DNA from: Dermanyssus gallinae
Taxonomy: Eukaryota > Arthropoda > Arachnida > Mesostigmata > Dermanyssidae
DNA: 64,000 nucleotides
Direction of reading: 5' to 3'
NCBI GenBank assembly: GCA_003439945.1
Contig: QVRM01004780.1
Span: 277,383 to 341,382, forward strand
In this document: piece by piece, positions 1 to 11,409 of the stretch
How positions within the stretch are numbered: position 1 is the stretch's first letter
Layout of the letters: each line of letters begins with the position of its first letter
Notes under the pieces: model-generated
Databases searched by the model: none
What the model was told of the DNA's origin: nothing
Seen by the model: the letters and a program-made list of their open reading frames with translations, nothing else
Translations under genes and position numbers: made by a program

Positions 1-423
1 CTGCGATCCATTTGGCATCCGTGACGCACCTCTCCTCGTGTAGCGCGGCCGTTCAGTTCGACCCGCAAGGCCTCTTCGAGGAGGAGCTTTTCTCTCACCT
101 GTGGCCTTGTCGCCCCAGAATGAGGTGACCTCACCACCAGTCACCGCAGTGCCGCTAAGTACTCACCGTTGTCTTCAACGTCAACGGCCGCTGAATTCGT
201 CGTCGGCAACGGCTGTTCCCTTGTGTTCCTTGAACATCTCCGTTGAACAGCTTCGTCACCATCCTGAACCTCGCCGTCTTCCTCCGGCTCCGTGCCTGGT
301 GCCATTTCCTCGACGGTGTTGTTGGCCGGTCCATGGATCGCAGAACCGGACGTGGGGGTGGCAGACCAGTGTGCATTGTTGCACTGCCTTTTCTTTATTC
401 CGGATCCTGTCGGCTGCGCCAGT
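1..423 (-). mobile_element. LTR retrotransposon, 5' leader and gag start (partial)
   Basis: Reading on the minus strand from the LTR at 424-711, the sequence gives a short spacer, then a primer-binding-like site in 402-423 (TGGCGCAGCCGACAGG) and a leader. The open frame at 376-155 begins MHTGLPPPRPVL and is rich in Arg, Pro and Thr, as gag N-termini often are. The element runs off the left edge of the window, so protease, RT and integrase are not visible. Assignment to the Ty3/Gypsy type rests on the LTR and primer-site layout; no catalytic domain is seen. The frame looks interrupted after about 73 residues, so gag may be decayed. Confidence 0.55.
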
Positions 424-711
424 TGTAGTGTCCACCACCCCCTGACCGGGCGGCGACCGTTACGAGTTCGCCATTCTCTCGCTCAAACAACACACGTCTT
501 CTGCCTGGCTCGAACAAACGACTACTGACTCATTTATTCTCATGCCTCCTTATATACTCACAGATTGCCCGCGCATTTAGTGACTTCCCGCGTCTTCGCT
601 AGTAGGGTGGCGGCATCTTCTAATTGGCGCCATGTATTTAGCTTGTTTCGGCATTGCCGCTAACCGACGCTGTCTATACCCGCGCTGCTTAACGGACACT
701 GCTATCCTACA
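424..711 (-). repeat. 5' long terminal repeat (288 bp)
   Basis: The segment has the TG...CA ends of an LTR, with short inverted ends TGTAG/CTACA. On the minus strand it carries a TATA box (TATATAAG, 556-549) followed closely by AATAAA (538-533), the usual promoter plus poly(A) signal pair of an LTR. A tRNA-primer-like site follows just past the end at 423. The partner 3' LTR would lie left of the window. A target-site duplication cannot be tested here. Confidence 0.65.
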
Positions 712-1949
712 TCAATGTTCGCGTCATCAAGGCAGATTGTGTTTAGCCTGTCCACTTTTGAGATAATATGCATAACCGGGACCTCCCAAATAAAGAAAGG
801 TCGTGGGAGATGAGAGATTATGTTGCGGTAATGGGGGGATAGGGATTGAGGGGGCTATATCTAGTTTCAGGGGTCGAGAGTCGTCACTCTTACCTCAGGT
901 CCATAGGCCGCAACCGATCCCGGTGGGTCCCTTTACAGGCGTGCACATAAGTTGCTCGGGCATCTGACTGGTGCGCGCTTGCTTTACACTGCACGTATTC
1001 CGCGAAGCAAACTGCATGTCTCCAGACTATGCATATAGTGCGCCGTCTGATGGCCGTCTGGGTAACTATTTACTATGCGGCTATTCCTCTAGCGGCTATT
1101 CCTCTGTCGACCACTGTGGAAGGGAGAGCCCGTCGGGCAGGTCCAGTGAGGTCTCCACGTCACTGCAAGCACCGTCGAGACACCGTCGCCAAACAACACG
1201 AAGTCACAGTCACAGAGAACAAAGGTCCAAACACGCCTACCGCAGAGAGCAGAGGCAGCACATTCGCACTCGTCAACGCTCAGCACGACACTGTATCTGG
1301 TGGCCGATAACGTGGGACCCTCTTCTGTTAGCGGGTGATTTTATGGAAATCCGGCATAGCGGAAAGAATAAAATGGCTTAATCATAGTATAATTGAACCA
1401 CCATTGATTGGGCGCAAAAGCTACCTCCAATAAGTGCGCATCGGATAAAATCACATTTTTGAAAGGCTCGGGCTAACTATAGCGCCGGTCAATGCTCCCG
1501 CCCGTCAGCCTAGCCATGGCCAAATAACAAAAACTAAAATTCCAACTTACCCATATTCTTCAGATCTGGTCGGTCAATTAAGATCTCTTTGGAGGCCTAA
1601 GCATACTTCTTTGGAAAGAGATATTAGAGCGACCTATATGTAATACGCGTGTATTTTGAATCCAAATGTGCTGAATATAATGTTTGTGGTATAAAGTGCA
1701 CCAGATTCCAATACACGTTCCACACGCCCGTCAACTAAGATTGACCATCCTATCTTTAAACTGTGTGTTGCTTGTATACTGCTTTAGCGAGAAACGTGTT
1801 CAGATGTAATGCTAATACTTTAACTAATGTTTTTGTTAATGTATGTGTAATAAACAATTTGTTTATTATAACACGTGTTGTGTAGAAATAGTACAGTTAA
1901 ATATGTGCATATGTTTACATACACACATTTAGACATATAAACTAATAGG
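712..1949. other. no supported gene
   Basis: There are two overlapping plus-strand open frames (971-1381 and 1029-1310), compositionally Arg/Ser-rich, with no domain I recognise. A short direct repeat (GCGGCTATTCCTCTA) occurs at about 1077-1105. The stretch 1700-1950 is probably the 3'UTR of the minus-strand LINE remnant that follows. I see no RNA gene. Confidence 0.3.
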
Positions 1950-2650
1950 TATGTAAAACTGGCTAGCGACGGGACTAGGCTACAGAAGGTAGCATGGTAT
2001 CTACGGCATGGTAGTTTGCAACGAAGGCACACGCATGAGTCGGAGGGATCATGGAACCCGGGAGTCGCGCACAGCATATGGTGATAACCGTGCACGGCGA
2101 ACCTAGTCACCACATGGCGGTTTGACCGACTCGGCCCTTTCCATGCCTGGTTTTGCATTGCCCCGGTGCTGAAGAAATTGACTTCAATTTCGGCAAACTT
2201 GCGCTCCCAAATTTTGAGAACATTGACGTAATTGGGAGAAGCCAGAAGGACAAAGCGTCGCCTTAGCTCCTCAACGAATAAGGGGGTGTCGGTGAAAAGA
2301 TATACAAGTCGGTTGCGGGCTGAGCGATGGAGGCCAAGGACTCGCTTGAGGTAAGCTGCCTTCAGGTTAATATAGGTGATCGAGGCAAGCTACGGTGAGA
2401 TCATTCCAGATTATGTTGATACCGTAGGCGGCTATTGGAGCAATACTTAAATCGAACAGCCTAAATGCCGTTGGAATGGACAACAGGTGCGGCTTTCTAA
2501 TTGTGGTCATAGCGACCAGCGCTTTTCTGCATCTTTCCTTGATATGTTGCAGGAAACAGCTGCCGTTCGGCGTTAGAAGCAGTCCCAAGTAAGGGAACTT
2601 ACTAACGTAAGGAAGGTGGGAACCGGCTAAACGGAGCAGCTAACCGCCCA
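1950..2650 (-). pseudogene. LINE ORF2 C-terminal remnant with Cys/His finger
   Basis: Minus-strand translation in 2588-2367 gives the post-RT 'thumb' typical of non-LTR retrotransposons (YLGLLLTPNGS, then SIPTAFRLFDLSIAPIAAYG). After a frameshift near 2367 it continues AAYLKRVLGLHRSARNRLVY and then FVEELRRRF. From 2158 a further frame carries a Cys/His cluster (CVCLRCKLPCRRYHATFC), like the C-terminal zinc finger of several LINE clades. The RT catalytic core and endonuclease are absent, and at least two frame changes are needed. It is a dead 3' fragment. The clade is not certain; the thumb sequence resembles that of the LINE at 8880-10980. Confidence 0.75.
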
Positions 2651-3142
2651 TCTTTCCTAAACTTCATGGCTACTGTACAGACTTCACGCGGCCACGTCTG
2701 AGCTTAGACTAACCGTTAACCTGACGAAAACAGTAGCCAACTAATGTTTACAGCTCGCACGAAGAGTGCCTACGGTATAGTGCTCAGTTAGACTCTTTAC
2801 GTGGCAACCTGCATCGATAAATGGAGAACAAGCAGAATACATGGTTTGGTCGTATGCAAAAAGGAATCTAGCTTGTTAGGGTCCCTTAAATAAAAATTAA
2901 GACAAGCTATCAGCAAACCTAAGAAACTTCTCATTTATTTCGAGCGTTAAAGCTGCAAGTAGTATTTGCTGAAAAATACGTGCACTCCATTCTGTCTGTA
3001 AGACAACACTTCGAGCGAAGAACAGAACACCTGTTGCATAACCGTGTAGGACCTAACGGCCAGAATCGACGATCCAAATCTAAGAAAAATCTAACTTGGT
3101 GGTCAATTGTTAAACCGTTCGCATAGCAAGCGCATTTTTGGA
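2651..3142. other. no supported gene
   Basis: AT-rich sequence between two repeat remnants. A minus-strand open frame (3161-2931) has no recognisable motif. Confidence 0.3.
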
Positions 3143-3278
3143 TGTAAATGAAGCGTATCAAAAGGCTACTAATATATGCTACATTAAATTAAAATTATTA
3201 TGCACCCAGATTAAAACTTAATATATATATATATATATATATATAGAAAATATTGTGATGATTTATTAATCATTTACA
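3143..3278. repeat. MITE-like dispersed repeat, copy 1
   Basis: This 136-bp unit has 9-bp inverted ends (TGTAAATGA ... TCATTTACA) and an internal (TA)n tract at about 3221-3244. A second copy with the same ends, the same left arm (AGCGTATCAAAAGGCT) and the same right arm (AAAATATTGTGATG) lies at 11302-11441. No coding capacity is present. A target-site duplication is not clear, so a non-autonomous DNA transposon is only one reading. Confidence 0.5.
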
Positions 3279-3284
3279 AGACGC

Positions 3285-4187
3285 GCCTAGAGTCAAAGCG
3301 GCCAGAAACGATATGAAGAGAAACGAACATCGAACGCAAACGTTGGCACTGGCACCACGCTGGAAAGCGGACATAATATTGTAACGAAGTTACTGTGTAC
3401 GCATTATAGCAATTCAAATAAGTTCTAACCGACCACGTCCAACGGCTACAGCGCCCGCGACAGAATCTCAACGTACACAACGTTCAACGAATGATGCATG
3501 TCTCAACCGAACAAGACATGTCTCAACTAGCCAGCCGAGAACAGCCACAGCCTTTCGCGCCGAAACCCCAACGTCCTTTGCCGTCCAAACAATCATCGGC
3601 CGACACCGGGAGAGGGTCGACCTATGATCGGCGGCAGTCCCAGTCAAACAGTCACTTAACCTGTATTCCTATACGAAACAAACACAAACTGCTGTACATT
3701 TCGACCGATTGGAGAGCGGGTTCTGACACCTTTTGGGGTGTCAGCACGCCGCGGTGCCTCGTGAACCAATAAATAGACCGAGCAGCATGGCTTAATAACC
3801 ATCCGTTGCTCGGCCGTGCTTTGCATTAGACCGTATGCTGCGTGTCGTCATTCATCGTTCCTGAGTCCCTCGGGCTGCAGTACCCGTCCGGATGAGTCTA
3901 CATCCCCAAGCTGAGTTAGCGTAACACAACAACGTTACAATATCAGACAGACTCGAGCCTTTCATCGAAGCCAGAAACGCGGTACCAGAAGAAGTACATG
4001 GATTTAGAAGATCGAAGTCGACCTATACCGCCATGCGCCAATTGCTAACAGAGATTTGGGAAACTCTATTCGAGCCGAGAAGACCGTTATACGCGATATT
4101 TAGAGATATTGAGGCTAATATCGATAAGCAGAATTATAGGAAAGTTAGCCTTGAAAGGAGTTTCGGATGGGTTCTTCAAACTTTTAG
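3285..4187 (+). pseudogene. LINE fragment, copy A (split by a solo-LTR-like insertion)
   Basis: Two pieces (3285-3379 and 3940-4187) match 9668-9752 and about 9908-10162 almost base for base. The second piece encodes an early RT segment, with VPEEVHGFRRSKSTYTAMRQ followed by PLYAIFRDIEANIDKQN, aligning with the fingers/palm entry of LINE RT. Relative to copy B about 155 bp is missing after GCTGGAAAG, and a 560-bp element (3380-3939) has been inserted. The match to copy B stops at about 4187. It is non-functional. Confidence 0.75.
3380..3939 (+). mobile_element. solo-LTR-like insertion (560 bp) with 4-bp target duplication
   Basis: The ends are TGTAACG ... CGTTACA, so it has TG...CA termini with a 7-bp inverted end. 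It is flanked on both sides by ATAT (3376-3379 and 3940-3943). The homologous LINE copy has the uninterrupted site ACATAATATCAGACAG near 9911, so both boundaries can be read directly. It contains an AATAAA hexamer at 3768-3773 and no long open frame. Length, ends and 4-bp duplication fit a Gypsy-type solo LTR left by recombination between two LTRs. A non-autonomous DNA element is less likely given the TG...CA ends. Confidence 0.7.
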
Positions 4188-5194
4188 GAAAGTTGCCAAG
4201 GTACGTTACATTCATTTTGTTATCCGGCTCTTTCGAGTCTGTTCGCCCCCAGTATGTCAGTCACCCCGATACAGCCTAATTTTGGCTGGCGGGAGTTCTG
4301 CGAGTGTCGATTTGTAATGAGTCGTATTACCTTGTGCTGTGAAATTGCGCAGTTTGGCAAGTGGGACGATATTTCCCTTTCCATAAGACGATAACATATC
4401 GTTCTGTTGGTTAGCTAACTACCAATGTTGCTCACTCCAAATGGACCTTAATAAATGTTTGTTTTTAAAACAAACATGTTTCTGTCTGTCATAGTCAGTG
4501 ACATTTCAACTTCACATGAGATTTACGACAGCGAATAGCAGTCGTTGTAAATTGCCTCCAAGTTCATCCCAAATCTTTCTCGCCCGAAGTACCTTTCCGA
4601 TTATTATCACAACACCATTGCTTACCGATCGCATCAATTAGGCGCACGAACGCTAAAAACCGCCTATGAAGAAATCCGTCTTCTGGTACGCCAGGCCAGA
4701 CTGGACGAATTTCCGACGATAGATCGCTGTTGCGCAATTATGATAATAATTAGGGGGAGCATTTAGCATCGCGCGATTTAGCCTCAGTGGTGGCAACAAC
4801 TAACGCTACTCGTATTTTATTCTGCTAAGGCTTTGTCATCGGTCAGCGTATCTATCTATTTTTTTATATATGTGACCCCTAAAGCTCTCAGCAGTGGCCT
4901 GCTTTCGTTATCGAGAAATGCACCAGAGTAGAGCCTCTCGGCGGCGGTGCCCCGTAACTGCGTGTATGTCTTCCGTCGTAGCTAGAACTAAATTTTTTTT
5001 TTAAAGGAAGCTTTCTTTATTTTCTAGGCCATGCTTCGTTCCCTACGGGCTCTGAACTAATCCTGCGGTATATCTTCAGTGCACCGAGAGCCGGACATGC
5101 ACAGAACTGCACTCACACATGCCCATATGGCCTTAACATTACAAACAAAGAACTATTTTCTTTCATTTTTAACTTTGTTTTTTTTTTAAATATA
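4188..5194. other. no supported gene
   Basis: No protein or RNA gene is recognised. There are several poly-T runs (about 4859, 4992 and 5178). The tract immediately before 5195 probably marks the truncated 5' junction of the following LINE. Confidence 0.3.
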
Positions 5195-7483
5195 ATGTTC
5201 GAAAATGTTATAGAAGTTTTAGAATTCTGTCTTGATGTCGGTTATCCTATATGCGTAGTTGGTGATTTTAACATGCCTGACACTGACTGGTCAAATCTGC
5301 GCTTAAGTGATGCTACCAGCCCAGAAAAGGCTTTTGCTAACTTCTGCATCATAAATGGTTTAGATCAGCTTGTTATGCAACCCACAAGGGAAAACAATAT
5401 TCTGGACTTGCTTATTACATCTGAGAGGGAGCTCGTCACTGAGCCAGCAGTCGTGGATCCCCCTATTGCTACAGATCATCGGGCTCTCAGCTTTCGGATC
5501 CTGGTCCCTTCTTCTCATTTCTTAGAGTCGGGTGGTGGGTTCAACTTCTGGAAGGCTGATTATGACTCGATCTGTACAAACCTTGCGAGCGTAAACTGGA
5601 CGACATTCTTTGCACGGTGCGTTGACATTGAGCAGATGTATAATGCATTTATCGATTATATACACTTTCTTATCGAGGTATTCACACCCCAGAGAAACAA
5701 TAATACTAATCCCAACATGACGAGTCTTCGAAACCTTGTTCGACGGTTAGAGGAGCTCATGAATGAACTAGCGACTGAAAGCATCTCAGTGAAGCTTAGA
5801 AAGGCCTCGACACGGTTGAGAATTCTTGAAGAGTCAAAACTATCTTTTAAGGATGCTAAATCGTTTTACCGCTACGCAAATAAGCGACTTCGAGGTCGTG
5901 AGGAACTTCCTTTACTAAAAGTCGATAATGTACTCATTGACAATAACCGAAGTAAAGCGGCGGCATTCTCGAAACTGTTTTCCTCTGTATATACACCTCC
6001 GGATGATCAGCCGTCTTCACTGACAAATCGCGTGCGTATAGAAAGACGCCAAAATCAAACAATTCATAAGCAGTTTTTAATCTCAATCGAGGACATAATT
6101 AAAAAGATCAAAACACTCAAGAACCAGTGCAGTTTTACACCAGATGGTATTCCACCAGTGTTTTATAAAAACACTTGTGATTTTATCGCCGAACCATTAC
6201 TGTATATTTTTCAGAGATCGTATTGTGATGGGCAAGTTCCTTCATTATTTCGAAGGTCAATTGTAACGCCTATATTCAAAAAAGGTGCTAAGGATTTAGT
6301 GGATAACTACCGGCCGGTGGCTCAACTGTCCATTGCGTGTATTTTAATGGAGAAGTTAATCGTTGATTATATTGAAATTTTTTTAGTGCGTAACAAATTG
6401 GTTGACGCCAATCAGCATGGCTTTGCCAGGGGCCGTTCTACAGGGACACAACTTATATCCATGGTCCACGATTGGAGTCTACACATAAATAATCGTAGAA
6501 CATTTCATTGCATATATTTTGATTTTTCAAAGGCATTTGATAAAGTGAATCACAAACTTATGTTACAAAAATTAGAAAGTATTGACCTTGACTCCACAAC
6601 TTGTCGATGGGTGTCAGCATACCTTACTGGGCGAAATTTTACCGTCAAAGTTGGTAACGTAGAAAGTGACCCCCTCCCCTGCACCTCAGGGGTGCCGCAA
6701 GGATCGTGCATTGGGCCCCTGCTCTTCAGAATATACGCCCTCGATTTCCCAACAGTGATTCCAGAAGGTGTCACTTATCTCTTATTTGCGGACGATTTAA
6801 AAATATACTCAGCAGTCGACAATTCCACAAGTATTATTCAACTAGCAATTAATAATATTGAAAACTGGTGTTGTGAGAATAGGATGCAAATATCTGTGCC
6901 TAAATGTGCCGTGGTGTCGTCAGATGGCAGTTCGCCACTGTATACACTCGCTAACGATGCAATACCAGTAGTTAAATCTTTTCGTGATCTTGGTGTGATT
7001 GTAACCCCCAAATTAGACTTCTCTCAACATATTACTGCCACCGTTGCTTCTGCTTCACAACTATGTAATACCATATTTAGATGCTTCATTTTAAAAAATC
7101 CTGATTTCTATGTGACTTTGTACAGAAGTCTAGTATTACCCAAATTCCTCTACTGCAGCCAGGTTTGGGCTCCTTATTTGGCAAAAGATATAAATGCCAT
7201 TGAGAGGGTACAGGCCAAATTTATCAGACGGATATCGAAAAGATGTAATATTCCTCGTGAAAGCGTATCTCTTGTGCCAATACGTACACTACACGGACGA
7301 GGTGATCTATCGCTTTATAAAAAATTGTGTTGTCTCGGGACTGACCAGACCATGTTTAAACATATAAATAATGGACTGCGAAGTGGTGTGAATGTTAGAT
7401 CACTGGAAGTTGCGCGCTCAGTGAAGATAAACAACACATTCTCGTGGAGAGTTCCACGAAGTCTGCGAAGTCGACAGACCTGA
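5195..7483 (+). CDS. CR1/Jockey-like LINE ORF2: truncated endonuclease plus reverse transcriptase
   Basis: An uninterrupted 762-residue frame encodes the C-terminal half of an APE-type endonuclease, then a complete RT. Endonuclease landmarks are VVGDFNMPDTDW (about residues 21-32), DLLITS and ATDHRALSF. RT landmarks, from about residue 350, are DNYRPVAQLS, YFDFSKAFDKVNHK, SGVPQGSCIGPLLF and the catalytic FADDLKIY, followed by a thumb (FRDLGVIVTPKLDFSQHI). The protein would nick target DNA and reverse-transcribe its own RNA. The start is not a true start: the endonuclease N-terminus and any ORF1 are missing, so this is a 5'-truncated insertion. The absence of stops over 2.3 kb suggests a fairly recent copy. 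Confidence 0.88.
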   Translation: MFENVIEVLEFCLDVGYPICVVGDFNMPDTDWSNLRLSDATSPEKAFANFCIINGLDQLVMQPTRENNILDLLITSERELVTEPAVVDPPIATDHRALSFRILVPSSHFLESGGGFNFWKADYDSICTNLASVNWTTFFARCVDIEQMYNAFIDYIHFLIEVFTPQRNNNTNPNMTSLRNLVRRLEELMNELATESISVKLRKASTRLRILEESKLSFKDAKSFYRYANKRLRGREELPLLKVDNVLIDNNRSKAAAFSKLFSSVYTPPDDQPSSLTNRVRIERRQNQTIHKQFLISIEDIIKKIKTLKNQCSFTPDGIPPVFYKNTCDFIAEPLLYIFQRSYCDGQVPSLFRRSIVTPIFKKGAKDLVDNYRPVAQLSIACILMEKLIVDYIEIFLVRNKLVDANQHGFARGRSTGTQLISMVHDWSLHINNRRTFHCIYFDFSKAFDKVNHKLMLQKLESIDLDSTTCRWVSAYLTGRNFTVKVGNVESDPLPCTSGVPQGSCIGPLLFRIYALDFPTVIPEGVTYLLFADDLKIYSAVDNSTSIIQLAINNIENWCCENRMQISVPKCAVVSSDGSSPLYTLANDAIPVVKSFRDLGVIVTPKLDFSQHITATVASASQLCNTIFRCFILKNPDFYVTLYRSLVLPKFLYCSQVWAPYLAKDINAIERVQAKFIRRISKRCNIPRESVSLVPIRTLHGRGDLSLYKKLCCLGTDQTMFKHINNGLRSGVNVRSLEVARSVKINNTFSWRVPRSLRSRQT

Positions 7484-7585
7484 TGTATGTTCTAATTATA
7501 TTCAGAGGTTAAATATTTTGTTAAAAACAATGTATACTTAGGCATATATGACCCTTGAATAAAGGTGCTTTTGACTTGACTTGAC
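7484..7585 (+). repeat. LINE 3' end with pentanucleotide tail
   Basis: The 3'UTR is short. It has AATAAA at 7558-7563 and then ends in repeats of TTGAC (TTTTGACTTGACTTGACT) instead of a poly(A) tail. Short tandem-repeat tails are characteristic of CR1-like LINEs, which supports the clade call for the preceding frame. Confidence 0.65.
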
Positions 7586-8879
7586 TAATGTTAGATAACT
7601 AGCCAGCTGCATCAATGTACGGTGCGAGTCGATAAACTAACCCCGTCTTTCATGTAATATCGTTTATAGCGGACTAGGAGGATTAAATATTTATGGCGAG
7701 ATGCATTTGTACATCTGTACTTCACATTTATTTAATATCCAGGTTGTTTATTTGAGGGTGATTGTCGAGTCATTGGCTTTTGTCGTACTTTACTGACACG
7801 CGTTTAACTTATCTGGGTAGACCTCACTTCTACCTCTGCGCACAATTGCCTTGGTCAATTCGAACAAAAGCAACTAATGATAGACTAGACTATGTATTTG
7901 CAATAGACGTGACAATTGTAACATGCAAGACCAGACCAGAACCACTAAAGGTGAGATGCATTGAAAATATCCAGATCTCCAACCTACCGTCGGACTTGCT
8001 TAACTCTATTTTTCATTCCGAAACAAAGTTTTCTAGCGGTACTACTGTTTGCGGCATTTTTAGCCTCAATTTAATTATTTTATCCATCCGTGCACAGCCT
8101 GACATGAGGTACACAAAGCGGCTCTTAATCTAAATTTTACTCCTGTTATGGCAACTCTCATTAGGCTTAAGAAGCTTGGCCTTCATGCTGACGGCCTAAT
8201 TGCATGTTACATTGTCCTATTTGAACCACTTAATTCCTCATCTGGGGTAGTGCTTCGGTAACATAGATCCGCTGCTTGGGAACCATGCAGAGAGATGCCG
8301 TCCATACTATCTTCGATCTACGAGGCGCTCCAGTGCTGGCACTATAGTGGCCCGGATCAAAATATTCAGTTTGCAACAGCTCTTTTTTTGCGTGGCCTGG
8401 TTTCATATACGAAAATGTTGTAACAAACGGACCCTCTTCGTCTCGTCACACCCTGCGTCCTCCTTAAGCTGCGCAATCCGGAACTATCAGTGGGGAGATC
8501 TACAGTAGAGCGGGCTGAGTGCACCTGTTTCCGCGCATGCCCTTACCGCAACATAGGTTTCTTTGGAACACAATGCCGACAGTCACAACTGTAGCTAACG
8601 CATTGTGCAATTTCTGTAGACGCATTAGGGAACGTTTTCTCTGCAGTCGTTTTTATGGCTGGTCCATCTCATCCATGTTATCCTTCAGTGACGACCGGGA
8701 AGGACAGTGCTGTCGAACTGTGAAGGGCATGGCGTATTATAACTGTTCGATGCGGAAGCACTCCGATGAGTAGATATTCTAATTTTGACGGAAACCTGAG
8801 CTGCAGCACGTTTCACTTTACGTGGCTTCTACAGATATCACGCACTAGCACATAAAGGTGATGGACGCGGCAGTATCGT
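7586..8879. other. no supported gene
   Basis: Open frames at 7762-8133 and 8519-8773 (+) have no motif I recognise. The end of this stretch may include the decayed 5' part of the next LINE. Confidence 0.3.
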
Positions 8880-10980
8880 CAAAGGAGGTTGCAACTGTGG
8901 CAGCCTATGTAAAACCGGTAACTGTAGAGTCCACTAAGATCATATTAGAACGTATCATGCTTAGGTGGACACGTTGCCAAACAGGGCAACGATGATTTGG
9001 GAATTTTAATCCAAGGTTGGGCAAACGTAGCTCAGGACAAATTGAAGCATGTTTGGACATTATTACGGAGATGTGAGGTTGGTTAACAAGCGGGTCAGGC
9101 CTAAACACCTTCGAATGTAGCACTGGCGCTCATCGACGTTTTTGTTACAAACGGGCACGTAGACGATGTAAAGTTTTTGGAAGAAAATACATAATTTCGG
9201 GAAGGAGCGGGGCTTAGAAGACGCATACCCATGCGGATGGCATTCAAGGTTAGTAGCAGTTCAAAGAAGCGCGGTCGTAGGTCGGGGACCGGAACAAAAC
9301 TGGAGATTGACAAGGGAATTGGGAACGTGTGTTCACCAGGGGAGATTCAGATAGAGTTATATAAGCGTAAATTCACACATCTGATAAACTGCAATGGTTC
9401 CGCGCCACGAACGATTGTTGAGGCCGCTTGTGATAGTGGTGATGGATGTGACGCAAAGGGTATACAAATAAGAAAAACACTGGGAAAGCGGCAGTACCTA
9501 TTGGAATTAAGCGACTGATTAAGGAATTTGCTAGTGTTGCAAGGAGCCAACACCCCCGAAAGAAATACTGGTATACAATGAGCCATGCGACACTGATGCA
9601 AAATTTGCACGGGAATGGGTCATTCGTGTAGTCACAACCAAATATGTTGTCAGGGCAATTGAAAGGGCGCCTAGAGTCAAAGCGGCCAGAAACGATATGA
9701 GGAGAAACGAACATCAAACGCAAACGTTGGCACCGGCACCACGCTGGAAAGGTCTATTTGACAATTGCCTAAAATCCGGGAAAATGCATAAAGCTTGAAG
9801 GGAGGATATCCTGAATGTTATACCTAACGGGGAAGGTATAGCAACAGAGCCAGATGACTTAGGCTTGGAGGAAGAAAGCACTTAAGAGTTGTCTTCATAA
9901 GATATTAACGTACATAATATCAGACAGACTCGAGCACTTCATCGAAGCCAGAAACGCGGTACCAGAAGAAGTACATGGATTTAGAAGATCGAAGTCGACC
10001 TATACCGCCATGCGCCAATTGCTAACAGAGATTTGGGAAACTCTATTCGAGCCGAGAAGACCGTTATACGCGATATTTAGATATATTGAGGCTAATATCG
10101 ACAAGCAGAATTATAGGAAAGTTAGCCTTGAAAGGAGTTTCGGATCGGTTCTTCAAACTTTTGGGGACCATCTATGGGGAGTGAGTCCTCGACATATATA
10201 GTCATCGACAATGGTATAAGGACTGCGAGAAGAGTAACTCGGACTACAGAAGTGGGCCAAGGCAATAGACTCAGCCCGTTGCTTTTTTCGATACTACTGG
10301 AAGGACTACCTAACCGACTAAGGTATAGATGGACCCGAGAGTGGGCAAGTACTTTAATGTACGCAGGAGTCTATTTAGAGCTAAACAGGGATTGGAATGA
10401 CTTATTACGGACGGGGTGGGATTTAGCATTAACTGGCAAAGGAGAGAAGCAGTTAAATTTCGACGAGGCTTGTCGATTGGCAAAGGGCGACGTTCTTTGA
10501 GCGAGGGGTAATACAGTACATTTTGTAAATAAATTAACGTAAGTGGGAGTCACTATAACGTCGAATGACAGCGGTTTCTGAAATCAGAGAAGAAGAAGAA
10601 AGAAGAGGACAACAGAGTGGGAAAATCAATTCGAGCGGCAGCAGCAATTAAGAACCCGCAATACATACCGCGTTTATCCTACTCAAGATTAAAGTAGAAC
10701 CAGTAGCAGCATTCGGTATATCACTCACATGGAAGCAATTAGGATAGGCAGATCTACAGTTACAAGATATAGTTAGCTTTTCTTTATAAAACGGGTTTTG
10801 AGGTTAGCCAACTCTTGTAGGAATAGAATAGTTCATAATTTAGAGCGGGACTCTAGTGACACAGGAACAACGGTGGAGCTCAAACCCGCGCACCTGCTAT
10901 GTGTCTCCTCTGGTCGCGAGGTGCCGGCAAATGCACCACGCCACTGGGCTCGACTGTGTCTAATGTATATTTTTATAATT
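8880..10980 (+). pseudogene. LINE copy B, endonuclease-RT remnant with many frameshifts
   Basis: Traces of an APE endonuclease occur at about 8890-9190: AAYVKPVTVESTK, NFNPRLGKRSSGQIEACLD and, in another frame, LIDVFVTNGHVDDVKFLEEN. RT traces follow: KAWREDILNVIPNGEG-like near 9795, SDRLEHFIEARNAVPEEVHG near 9925, then PLYAIFRYIEANIDKQN and GQGNRLSPLLFSILLEGLP (10258-10314). The catalytic box reads MYAGVY in place of the usual YADD. A thumb remnant (VEPVAAFGISLTWKQL, RVLRLANSCRNRIVHNL) extends to about 10980. Several frame changes and the lost catalytic Asp pair make it inactive. It is the reference copy for fragment A at 3285-4187. Confidence 0.75.
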
Positions 10981-11360
10981 TAAATACTGTGTGCCAACAA
11001 ACTATAACAACATTAACACTATTTATTTGCGGGTTGAATAAAAGTATTTTAGTTTTAATAAACTATAAATAATAAAAAATACGTTATTATCATAATTTTT
11101 TCGAGGAGACACGAGTGCTTAAGTGTGCACTCGCACTAAACATCTTCTCAATATTATTGTGAAGCGTAGGACAACTTGTTCGTGGCGGTTTTCTTCTACA
11201 ACATTAAAACGCGCGATCTCCTTATCCTTTTTTTATCGCCTTGTTCCAAAACGTTATCGACGTAAGACCATCACTAGTTCCCAGGGCCGGGCTAAAAAAA
11301 GTGTAAATGAAGCGTATCAAAAGGCTATCAATATATGTTACAGCGCACTCAGATTTAAAC

Positions 11361-11409
<49 letters not shown>

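Noticed and set aside
3491..3772. 93-aa plus-strand frame
   Set aside because: Lies wholly within the solo-LTR-like insertion and has no domain.
9231..9518. 95-aa plus-strand frame as a separate gene
   Set aside because: Falls inside LINE copy B, between its endonuclease and RT traces.
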